Below, piece by piece: positions 1 to 5,415 of a stretch of DNA of 7,608 nucleotides (position 1 is its first letter; every line of letters begins with the position of its first letter). Position numbers and translations under genes: made by a program. The notes beneath the pieces were generated by a model. It was not told the DNA's origin. It did not search any database and was given only the letters and a program-made list of their open reading frames with translations. The DNA is from Myxococcales bacterium (lineage in GTDB: Bacteria; Myxococcota; Myxococcia; Myxococcales; Anaeromyxobacteraceae), in the NCBI GenBank assembly GCA_021784995.1, contig JAJYHA010000360.1, forward strand, positions 1-7,608, given 5' to 3'.

Positions 1-263
1 GCGGGCGCGCCGCGCCGCGCCGCCTCGACGGCACGACGCGCCAGCTCCTCGACCGGGGCGGGGAGCGCGGCGGCGTCGAGCCGCGCGCCCGCCAGGTTGA
101 AGGTGCAGGTGAGGATCACCTCGGCTCCTGCGGCGGCGTGGGCGCGGTGGACGCGCTCCACCGCGGCCGGCCGCTCGAGCAGCCAGAGCTCCGGGAGGGC
201 GCGGGGGGGCAGCCCCTGCGCGAGGAGCTCGGTGCCCATGGCGCCGTCGAGCAGGAGCGTCAC
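1..263 (-). CDS. Homocysteine S-methyltransferase family protein, N-terminal part (runs off left edge)
   Basis: A partial minus-strand frame starts at a GTG (263-261) and stays open to the window edge, giving 87 codons. It opens with TLLLDGAMGTELLAQG and continues with LWLLERPAAVERVHRAH and AGAEVILTCTFN. This is the N-terminal signature of the homocysteine S-methyltransferase barrel: LDGAMGTEL near residues 6-13, then an E/N-rPe-V-xx-iH-xxy-xxAGA-xxi-x-T-TFN block around residues 25-56. Known members transfer a methyl group to homocysteine to make methionine (the MetH N-terminal module, MmuM, BHMT). The zinc-binding cysteines lie outside the window, so the subtype and the methyl donor cannot be decided. 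The start overlaps the stop of the upstream beta-CASP gene as GTGA. An AGGAGG sits 13 nt upstream (complement of 277-282), rather far for direct initiation, so translational coupling is likely. No other start is available nearby in this frame. Confidence 0.85.
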   Translation of the reverse strand, partial: MTLLLDGAMGTELLAQGLPPRALPELWLLERPAAVERVHRAHAAAGAEVILTCTFNLAGARLDAAALPAPVEELARRAVEAARRGAP

Positions 264-1654
264 GGCGCCAGCGCGACCTCCTGGCCGTGCGCCGGCACGA
301 TCACCTCCCAGCCGCGCGCGCGCAGGCGCTCGGCGGTGGCGGCGAGCGCGTGCGGCTCCCCGTGCACGCAGAAGGTGCGCGCGGGCGGCCGCGGGAGCGC
401 GTCGAGCCAGCGCGCCACCTCCTCGCGATCGGCGTGCGCCGAGAAGCCGTGGATGGAGGTGACGCGCGCGCGGACCGGGATGTCCTGGCCGTGCATGCGC
501 ACGGTCCGCGCGCCGTTCTGGAGGCTCCAGCCGCGCGTGCCCGCCGCCTGATAGCCGACGAGCAGCACGGTCGTGCGCGGATCGGGGAGGCGGCGCTCGA
601 GGTGGTGCAGGACGCGGCCCCCCGTCGCCATCCCCGAGGCGGAGAGGATCACGCAGGGCCCGGTGACGTCGTTGATGGCCTTCGACTGGGCCGGCGATCG
701 CGCGAAGACCAGCTTCGCCGGGCGCAGCGGCTCGATCCCCTCGGCCAGCAGGCGCGCCATGTCGCGGTCGTGGTCCTCGCGGTGGGCGAGGTAGATCGGC
801 GTCGCGTCGACCGCCATGGGAGAGTCGACGAAGACCGGCAGCGCCGGGATCTCGCCCGCCTGCTCCAGCGCGCGCAGGTGGAACAGGATCTCCTGGGTGC
901 GGCCGACCGCGAAGGCGGGGATCAGGAGCGCGCCGCCTTGCCGGACGGCCGCCAGCACCTCGCGCCGCAGGTCGGCGCGGGCGGAGCCGACGTGCACGCG
1001 GTCCCCGTAGGTGCACTCGACGAGCAGGTCGTCCGTGACGGGCGGGGCGTCGGGTTCGGGCAGGATGGGCGCCCCGTGGCGGCCGAGGTCGCCGGAGAAG
1101 AGCATGCGACGCGGCGCCGGCCCGGCGAGGTCGAGCGCGGCCTCCACCGTGGCGCTGCCGAGGATGTGCCCCGCGCGGCGGAGGACGATCCGCACGCCGG
1201 GCAGCACCTGGCGCTGCACGCGGTAGGGCACGGGCTCCAGGAGCCCGAGCGTGGCGAGCGCGTCCTCCTCCGTGTAGAGGGGGCGCGCCCGCGGCGCGTG
1301 CTTGGAGTAGCCGCGCTCGTTGGCGAAGCGCGCCTCCTCCTCCTGCAGCCGCCCGGCGTCGGGCAGGAGGAGGTGGAGCAGGTCGCGCGTGGCGGGCGTG
1401 CAGAAGACCGGGCCGCGAAACCCCTCCCGCACCAGCAGCGGCAGCGCGCCCGAGTGGTCGATGTGGGCGTGCGTGAGGACCACCGCGTCGATCGACGCGG
1501 GCGGCACCGCGAAGGGCGCCCAGTTGCGCAGGCGCAGCTCCTTCAGGCCCTGGAACAGCCCCGCCTCGACGAGCACCGTCCCGTGCGGGACCCGCAGCAG
1601 GTAGCGCGAGCCGGTGACCGTCCCCGCTCCGCCGAGGAACTGGATGGACGCCAT
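260..1654 (-). CDS. Beta-CASP metallo-beta-lactamase-fold RNase (CPSF/YSH1-like, RNA-processing exonuclease family)
   Basis: This 464-residue protein is the usual length for bacterial CPSF73-like beta-CASP nucleases such as Thermus TTHA0252. These cytoplasmic zinc enzymes cut RNA. The metal-binding motifs are all visible: T-H62-A-H64-I-D66-H67, the histidine of GHILGSA (H163), and D189 in FSGDLGRHG. The beta-CASP motifs follow: acidic E213 in ECTYGDR (motif A), PAFAVGRTQE (246-255), SASGMATGGRVLHHL (338-352), H407 in GFSAHAD (motif B) and H431 in VHGEPHA (motif C). No KH or other C-terminal RNA-binding domain follows, unlike RNase J, so an RNase J assignment is unlikely. I chose the ATG at 1654 because MASIQFLGGAGTVTGS is the normal family N-terminus. 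The longer open frame upstream runs antisense through the Nudix gene and lacks family sequence. There is no Shine-Dalgarno ahead of this ATG. The gene overlaps the methyltransferase start and so heads an operon of at least two genes. Confidence 0.93.
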   Translation of the reverse strand: MASIQFLGGAGTVTGSRYLLRVPHGTVLVEAGLFQGLKELRLRNWAPFAVPPASIDAVVLTHAHIDHSGALPLLVREGFRGPVFCTPATRDLLHLLLPDAGRLQEEEARFANERGYSKHAPRARPLYTEEDALATLGLLEPVPYRVQRQVLPGVRIVLRRAGHILGSATVEAALDLAGPAPRRMLFSGDLGRHGAPILPEPDAPPVTDDLLVECTYGDRVHVGSARADLRREVLAAVRQGGALLIPAFAVGRTQEILFHLRALEQAGEIPALPVFVDSPMAVDATPIYLAHREDHDRDMARLLAEGIEPLRPAKLVFARSPAQSKAINDVTGPCVILSASGMATGGRVLHHLERRLPDPRTTVLLVGYQAAGTRGWSLQNGARTVRMHGQDIPVRARVTSIHGFSAHADREEVARWLDALPRPPARTFCVHGEPHALAATAERLRARGWEVIVPAHGQEVALAP

Positions 1655-1674
1655 CGCGGCGGCAATCTTACAAT
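1645..1674 (+). promoter_or_regulatory. Candidate sigma-70-type promoter for the Nudix gene, leaderless
   Basis: TGGACG (1645-1650; 4/6 to TTGACA) is separated by 18 bp from TACAAT (1669-1674; 5/6 to TATAAT). Transcription starting 6-7 nt after the -10 would begin at the Nudix ATG (1680). That fits the absence of any Shine-Dalgarno before this ATG. The opposite strand carries TAAGAT (complement of 1665-1670), a possible -10 for the divergent beta-CASP gene that overlaps this one. The assignments rest on motif matching only. Confidence 0.5.
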
Positions 1675-1679
1675 GGCGC

Positions 1680-2069
1680 ATGCGCCGGAAGATCCGCGTC
1701 GTGGGAGCGATGCTCGAGCGTGATGCGAAGTACCTCATCACGCAGCGCCCGCCGACCGCCAGCCTGCCGCTGCTCTGGGAGTTCCCCGGTGGCCGGGTGG
1801 AGCCGGGCGAGACCGACGAGGAGGCGCTCGAGCGCGAGCTGCGCGAGGAGATGGCCATCCAGGTGGCCGTCGGCGAGCGCGTGATCCACGTCGAGCACGC
1901 CTACGAGTCGTACGACATCGACTTCTGCGTCTACCGCTGCCGGCACGTCGCCGGCGAGATCCAGCACATCCGGGTCCACGACCACCGCTGGGTGCGGCCG
2001 GGCGAGCTGGATCGCTACGAGTTCCCCGCGGCCGACGAGAAGACCATCGCGAAGCTGCTCGGCCTGTAG
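1680..2069 (+). CDS. MutT/NudG-like Nudix hydrolase
   Basis: A 129-residue single-domain protein, exactly in the MutT size range. The Nudix box spans residues 38-60: G38, E44, then R52-E53-L54-x-E56-E57. It is preceded by LWEFPGG (31-38), typical of MutT/NudG-type enzymes that hydrolyse oxidised or modified nucleoside triphosphates (for example 8-oxo-dGTP or CTP derivatives) to the monophosphate plus pyrophosphate in the cytoplasm. The magnesium-binding glutamates (53, 56, 57) are present. The last glycine of the box is replaced by Ala59, a mild deviation. The N-terminal strand (IRVVGAMLERDAKYLITQRP) and the C-terminal HRWVRPGELDRYEFPAAD block match MutT/NudG organisation. Substrate cannot be fixed from sequence. 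The ATG at 1680 is chosen because the fold begins there; an earlier in-frame GTG at 1614 would add unrelated residues and overlap the divergent gene. It is monocistronic as far as can be seen. Confidence 0.92.
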   Translation: MRRKIRVVGAMLERDAKYLITQRPPTASLPLLWEFPGGRVEPGETDEEALERELREEMAIQVAVGERVIHVEHAYESYDIDFCVYRCRHVAGEIQHIRVHDHRWVRPGELDRYEFPAADEKTIAKLLGL

Positions 2070-2149
2070 GCGGCGCGCAGGCAGGATGGGCGCGAGCCCG
2101 GCGTCGGTCCGCCGGCCCGCCGGACGAGCGGGGCCCGCCCCCACCGGGT

Positions 2150-2177
2150 TTGACACGCGAGCGTCCATGGTTAGCTT
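2150..2177 (+). promoter_or_regulatory. Candidate sigma-70-type promoter for grpE
   Basis: A perfect TTGACA (2150-2155) is followed 16 bp later by TAGCTT (2172-2177), 21 bp before the grpE start. A transcription start near 2184 would leave a leader of about 15 nt containing AGGAGG (2186-2191), 7 nt before the ATG. There is no CIRCE-like inverted repeat, so HrcA-type control is not visible here. Confidence 0.7.
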
Positions 2178-2198
2178 GGGGCTCCAGGAGGGAGCCGA

Positions 2199-2846
2199 AT
2201 GTCCGAGGAGCAGGGCGCAGCGAATCGTGGAGCCGAGCCGACCGTCCAGGTTCACGATCGGCGGCGGTTCACCCCCGAGGGGGACCCGATCGATCGCCGG
2301 GAGCCAGGGGCCGAGGCCCTCGCCGCGGAGCCCGCCGGCGGCGGCGCGTCGCCTGCGGCGGCGGCGCCGGAGGCCGCCGACCCACGCGACACCGCCCTGA
2401 AGCAGCAGGCGGCGCGCATCGACGAGTTGACCCGCGCCTACGCCCAGCTCCTGGAGGATGGCAAGGCCGCCCGGGCGCGCCTGGAGCGCGAGCGGGCGCG
2501 CGTCCTGGAGGCCGACCGCACGCAGCTCGCCCAGGCGCTCCTCGAGGCCGTGGACCACCTCGGCCGCGCCCTGGCGGCGGCCGGCGACGCCGCGGGGCCG
2601 CTCGTGGACGGCGTCCGGCTCACGCTCGCCGCGCTGGAGCGCAAGGTGGCCGAGCTCGGCGCCGTGCGCATCCCGACGGCGGGCGCACCCTTCGATCCGC
2701 GCGTCGCGGAGGCGGTGGACGTCGTGGCGGTGCTCGACCCCGCGCAGGACGGGGTGGTGATCCAGGAGTTCCAGGCCGGGTATCGCATCGGCGACCGGGT
2801 GCTGCGCCCGGCCCGCGTGCAGGTGGGGCGGCTCGCCCGCTCGTGA
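2199..2846 (+). CDS. grpE: GrpE, nucleotide exchange factor of DnaK (Hsp70)
   Basis: This 215-residue protein has GrpE architecture. A low-complexity, Ala/Gly/Pro-rich N-terminus (about 1-62) is followed by a long charged helix suited to coiled-coil dimerisation (about 63-112). Then come LLEAVDHLGRAL (114-125, matching the family L-x-V-x-DnLerAL block) and GVRLTLAALERKVAELGAVRI (138-158). The C-terminal beta domain has GAPFDPRVAEAV and VIQEFQAGYRIGDRVLRPARVQV, the family's best-conserved region. GrpE releases ADP from DnaK in the cytoplasm and so drives the chaperone cycle. The usual His in the FDPxxHEAV motif is Ala170 here. No dnaK or dnaJ lies in the window, so grpE stands apart from them locally. 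A strong AGGAGG 7 nt before the ATG sets the start. The next gene, a DegP protease, follows 91 bp later. Confidence 0.93.
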   Translation: MSEEQGAANRGAEPTVQVHDRRRFTPEGDPIDRREPGAEALAAEPAGGGASPAAAAPEAADPRDTALKQQAARIDELTRAYAQLLEDGKAARARLERERARVLEADRTQLAQALLEAVDHLGRALAAAGDAAGPLVDGVRLTLAALERKVAELGAVRIPTAGAPFDPRVAEAVDVVAVLDPAQDGVVIQEFQAGYRIGDRVLRPARVQVGRLARS

Positions 2847-2858
2847 CGTGCCCGGTGC

Positions 2859-2895
2859 GAAACGTCGGGCCCGCGAGGCGTCCGGGGAATAGAAT
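2859..2895 (+). promoter_or_regulatory. Possible degP promoter elements (ECF-like and sigma-70-like)
   Basis: The 91 bp between grpE and degP hold two candidates. One is GAAAC (2859-2863) followed after 15 bp by CGTC (2879-2882), resembling an ECF envelope-stress promoter but 1-2 bp short of the common spacing. The other is TAGAAT (2890-2895; 5/6 to a -10 box) without a convincing -35. Either would start transcription well before the degP ribosome binding site. No terminator-like hairpin with a T-run follows grpE, so readthrough from the grpE promoter is also possible. Confidence 0.3.
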
Positions 2896-2925
2896 CGCGG
2901 CGCCGCTGTAACGTCTCGTCACATC

Positions 2926-2935
2926 GGAGGAGGGA
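2926..2935 (+). promoter_or_regulatory. Strong ribosome binding site of degP
   Basis: GGAGGAGGGA ends 2 nt before the ATG at 2938; its GGAGG core lies at about the optimal distance. It fixes the start, and with it the lipoprotein-type signal peptide. Confidence 0.8.
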
Positions 2936-2937
2936 GC

Positions 2938-4530
2938 ATGCGCCGTCGAGCCATCACCTGGAGCCTCAGCCTTGCCTTCGCGGCCATCGTCGTGGCCTGC
3001 GCCCGTGACGGGCGCGCCGACGGAGGTGCCGTGGCGGCAGCCTCCGGGAAGGCGTCGCCGGCCCGGGCCGGCGGCTCCGACCAGCGGCTCTGGCGCGAGG
3101 GGCCGGCGGTGCAGCCCTCCAGCGCGCCGGCGCTGCCGACGCTTGCGCCGCTGGTGAAGCAGCTCAAGCCGGCGGTGGTCAACATCTCGAGCACGACCGT
3201 CATCAAGAACCCGCACCGCGGTCTCCGGATGCCGGGTGGCGGCAGCGGCGACGACGACGAGCAGCTCTTCGAGAGGTTCTTCGGGCAGCGCGACATGCCC
3301 GAGGAGATGAAGGGGACGAGCCTCGGCTCGGGCTTCATCATCAACGACGAGGGGTACGTCCTCACCAACAACCACGTGGTGAAGGACGCCACCGACATCA
3401 AGGTCCGCCTCTCGGACGGGCGCGAGATGGAGGCGAAGATCGTGGGCCGCGACGCCTCGACCGACGTGGCGCTCATCAAGCTGCAGAAGGTGGCTGGCAA
3501 GCTGCCGACCGTCGCGCTCGGCGACTCCGACGCGCTGGAGCAGGGCGACTTCGTGGTCGCCATCGGGAGCCCGCTCGGCTTCCGCGAGTCGGTGACGCTG
3601 GGCATCATCTCGGCCAAGGATCGGCAGCTCACGGGGAGCCCCTTCGACGACTTCCTCCAGACGGACGCCGCCATCAACCAGGGGAACTCGGGCGGCCCGC
3701 TCTTCAACCTGAAGGGCGAGGTCATCGGCATCAACACCGCCATCATCTCGCCGCAGATCGGCTCCGGCATCGGCTTCGCGGTCCCGATCAACCTCGCCAA
3801 GCAGATCATCCCGCAGCTCCTCAAGGGCAAGGTCGCCCGCGGCTACCTGGGCGTCTCCGTGAGCGAGCTCACCCCCGACCTCGCCGAGGGCTTCGGCCTC
3901 AAGCCCGACCAGAAGGGCGCGCTGGTGCAGTCGGTGGTGCCGAAGGCGCCGGCGGCCAGCGCCGGCATCCAGCCCGGCGACGTGGTCGTGGCCGTGAACG
4001 GAAAGCCGGTCGAGTCCTCGGCCCAGCTCACGCGCACCGTGTCGTCCATCCCTCCCGGCGGGAAGGCCACGCTGACGGTGCTGCGGGGGAACGAGCAGAA
4101 GGACATCCACGTCGCCGTGGCGCAGCGGCCGGACGAGGAGGCCCTGGCGCGGGGGGAGACGGCGCCCGAGGACGGGGAGGGCGACGGACAGCAGTCGCGG
4201 TCGGGCACCCGGAAGGGCGAGGAGAAGCTCGGCATCCGGATCGCCGCGGTGACGCCGCAGATCGCGCAGGAGCTGGGCGTCCAGGCCGAACATGGAGTGG
4301 TCGTCGTGGCCGTGAATCCCAACGGGCCGGCGGCGAGCGCGGGGATCCGGCGCAACGACGTCATCCTGGAGGTGAACCGCCAGCCGGTGAAGCAGGTGGA
4401 CCAGGTGGTGGGGATCGTCTCCCGGATGAAGGCGGGGCAGGTGGCGGTCCTCCGGGTGCTCCGCGGGCAGCAGGCGGCCTACATCCCGGTCAAGATCGGC
4501 GGCGAGTCGAAGGCCGACAAGGGCAAGTAG
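2938..4530 (+). CDS. degP: DegP/HtrA (Do) family periplasmic serine endoprotease with two PDZ domains and a lipoprotein-type signal
   Basis: A 530-residue Do-family protease that degrades or refolds damaged proteins in the cell envelope. Residues 1-20 form a signal: RRR, then a hydrophobic stretch ending VVA followed by Cys21. This fits a lipobox (V-V-A-C), so the protein may be a lipid-anchored form instead of a soluble one. The following residue is Ala, not Asp, which in enterobacterial rules would permit outer-membrane sorting. A flexible Ala/Gly/Ser region runs to about 65. The trypsin-like domain covers about 66-295 with the complete triad His146 (TNNHVV), Asp176 (STDVALIKL) and Ser251 (NQGNSGGPLF). 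A flexible acidic segment (GGGSGDDDEQ, about 100-109) sits where the LA loop lies. PDZ1 spans about 300-395 (starting RGYLGV), an acidic linker about 398-430, and PDZ2 about 431-520 (LGIRI). Length and order are those of full-length DegP/MucD. The C-terminus is Lys-rich. Confidence 0.96.
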   Translation: MRRRAITWSLSLAFAAIVVACARDGRADGGAVAAASGKASPARAGGSDQRLWREGPAVQPSSAPALPTLAPLVKQLKPAVVNISSTTVIKNPHRGLRMPGGGSGDDDEQLFERFFGQRDMPEEMKGTSLGSGFIINDEGYVLTNNHVVKDATDIKVRLSDGREMEAKIVGRDASTDVALIKLQKVAGKLPTVALGDSDALEQGDFVVAIGSPLGFRESVTLGIISAKDRQLTGSPFDDFLQTDAAINQGNSGGPLFNLKGEVIGINTAIISPQIGSGIGFAVPINLAKQIIPQLLKGKVARGYLGVSVSELTPDLAEGFGLKPDQKGALVQSVVPKAPAASAGIQPGDVVVAVNGKPVESSAQLTRTVSSIPPGGKATLTVLRGNEQKDIHVAVAQRPDEEALARGETAPEDGEGDGQQSRSGTRKGEEKLGIRIAAVTPQIAQELGVQAEHGVVVVAVNPNGPAASAGIRRNDVILEVNRQPVKQVDQVVGIVSRMKAGQVAVLRVLRGQQAAYIPVKIGGESKADKGK

Positions 4531-4540
4531 GCGCCGCCCG

Positions 4541-4564
4541 GGCCGCGCGCTGGCGCGTCCGGCC
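4541..4564. terminator. GC-rich hairpin between convergent degP and the secreted-protein gene
   Basis: GGCCGCGCG (4541-4549) can pair with CGCG plus CGGCC (4554-4557 and 4560-4564) across a CTGG loop, with a two-base bulge. It lies in the 54-bp gap between two converging stop codons, where a bidirectional terminator would be expected. Neither strand has a T-run after it, so intrinsic termination is uncertain. In DNA this GC-rich such pairing also arises by chance. Confidence 0.3.
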
Positions 4565-4584
4565 GGGCGCGGCCGCGGCTGGCG

Positions 4585-5205
4585 TCAGGGAGCGATGATG
4601 GTGCTCGCGAGCTCGAGGCCCGTCCTCGACTCGACGAGGCGGAGGGCGAGGAACCGGGCGCCCACGCCCTCGTAGAAGCCGGTCGCGCCCTTGCGCTTCA
4701 GGCGCCACGCGCGCTCGGGGCGGAAGAGCACCTCCAGCTCGACGCGGCCCGTGCGCAGCGCGCTCTCGAGCCCCGCCTCGTCCAGGCCGACCGGCAGCGG
4801 CCCGTCCAGGACGAGCAGCCCGACGAGGGGGCGTCCGGCGGCGTCCTGCCGGCGCGGTGACCCGTTGGTGAGGGCCACGCCTTTGCCGCCGTCGATGAAT
4901 GGGGTCACCACGTAGCGGTAGCCGGCGGCGGTCCGCTCGGGGCGGACCAGCTCGAGGGTCTGCTCGCCGACGACGGTGGAGAAGATCCGACCGTCCAGAC
5001 CCCGCCGCGCCACCCGCACGTTCCGCTCACAGTCTCCGCGCGCCGTGTCGTCCCGGCAGACGCCGACGTACCGCTCCAGGAAGGGGCCGAGGTCGTCGAT
5101 GCGGCTGGCTTGCCGCCGGATCGCCGCGAGGTCGCCGGCGGCGAGCGCCGGGCTGGCGGCGAGGAGGAGGAAGAGGAGGGCGGGCCAGCGCGCGATCTTC
5201 TGCAT
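4585..5205 (-). CDS. Secreted/periplasmic protein of unknown function
   Basis: This 206-residue protein begins MQKIARWPALLFLLLAASPA, a clear Sec signal peptide: basic start, hydrophobic core, and an ALA-A cleavage region near residues 20-23. I chose the ATG at 5205 because the signal peptide begins exactly there; the longer upstream frame is Arg-rich and has no family look. No Shine-Dalgarno is evident before it. The mature part has an N-terminal helical stretch (about 24-47) and two close cysteines, C50 and C59 in VCRDDTARGDC, a likely disulfide. A beta-rich remainder includes VVTPFIDGGKGVALTNG and a repeated LVLDGPLP / LEVLFRPE pattern. No catalytic motif or membrane segment follows the signal. 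From memory it resembles a small uncharacterised family of myxobacterial exported proteins (possibly DUF6066), but I could not check this. It is divergent from pilZ and convergent with degP, so probably transcribed alone. Confidence 0.8.
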   Translation of the reverse strand: MQKIARWPALLFLLLAASPALAAGDLAAIRRQASRIDDLGPFLERYVGVCRDDTARGDCERNVRVARRGLDGRIFSTVVGEQTLELVRPERTAAGYRYVVTPFIDGGKGVALTNGSPRRQDAAGRPLVGLLVLDGPLPVGLDEAGLESALRTGRVELEVLFRPERAWRLKRKGATGFYEGVGARFLALRLVESRTGLELASTIIAP

Positions 5206-5291
5206 GGGCCCGAAGGTGCACCCGTGGCGGCGCGGGCGTCCACTCCGCGCTCGGCTCCGGAGGCGCTCGCGGTGTGCCCCTCGGCGGGGGA

Positions 5292-5357
5292 TTCCCACCT
5301 CGTCCCGGACTTCCCACACCAGGCAGGGCGGCGAGGTGTGTAATGGTATGGCGAGGT
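5292..5357. repeat. Cluster of short direct repeats upstream of pilZ
   Basis: GGCGAGGT occurs at 5330-5337 and again at 5350-5357, exactly 20 bp apart (about two helical turns), the second copy 7 bp before the -35 box. TTCCCAC occurs at 5292-5298 and 5311-5317, 19 bp apart. CACACC (5315-5320) is the inverse of GGTGTG (5335-5340). Same-face spacing next to a promoter suggests a transcription-factor binding region shared by the two divergent genes. This is an inference from pattern alone. Confidence 0.4.
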
Positions 5358-5364
5358 CGTTTTA

Positions 5365-5393
5365 TTGACTACATCAACCGACCTGCCTAGGTT
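5365..5393 (+). promoter_or_regulatory. Sigma-70-type promoter of the PilZ gene
   Basis: TTGACT (5365-5370; 5/6 to the -35 consensus) is separated by exactly 17 bp from TAGGTT (5388-5393). A T-rich TTTTATT lies just upstream. Transcription from about 5400 gives a leader of about 16 nt carrying AGGAGG. The TTG of the -35 box is formally in frame with the coding region but is better read as promoter. CAACC (5375-5379) and GGTTG (5390-5394) form a small dyad over the spacer and -10 box, a possible operator. Confidence 0.65.
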
Positions 5394-5401
5394 GAGCCGC
5401 G

Positions 5402-5407
5402 AGGAGG
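5402..5407 (+). promoter_or_regulatory. Ribosome binding site deciding the PilZ start
   Basis: AGGAGG lies 8 nt before the ATG at 5416 and supports that start over the in-frame TTG at 5365, which falls inside the -35 box. Confidence 0.75.
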
Positions 5408-5415
5408 ACGGACGC

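Noticed and set aside
287..1723. A 478-codon plus-strand open frame opposite the beta-CASP gene
   Set aside because: It consists of Arg/Val/Glu/Ala-rich shadow sequence, while the minus strand carries every beta-CASP motif.
1655..1858. N-terminal extension of the beta-CASP protein to an upstream start
   Set aside because: The added 68 residues are Ser/Arg-rich, run antisense through the Nudix gene and precede a normal family N-terminus at 1654.
2107..2125. Small hairpin (GTCCG / CGGAC) after the Nudix gene as a terminator
   Set aside because: The stem is only 5 bp with a 9-nt loop and no T-run, well within chance for this composition. I see nothing else in this gap besides the grpE promoter.
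2620..4293. A 557-codon open frame antisense to grpE/degP
   Set aside because: It is Arg/Leu/Asp-rich shadow sequence with no recognisable domain and no ribosome binding site, and it lies opposite a complete DegP gene.
5311..5335. Possible sigma-54 site from TGG/GGGAA-like sequence on the minus strand upstream of the secreted-protein gene
   Set aside because: The GG-N10-GC spacing and the TTGC element are absent.
5365..5415. TTG start giving the PilZ protein 17 more residues
   Set aside because: The TTG is part of a good -35 box with a 17-bp spaced -10, and the ATG at 5416 has an AGGAGG at 8 nt.
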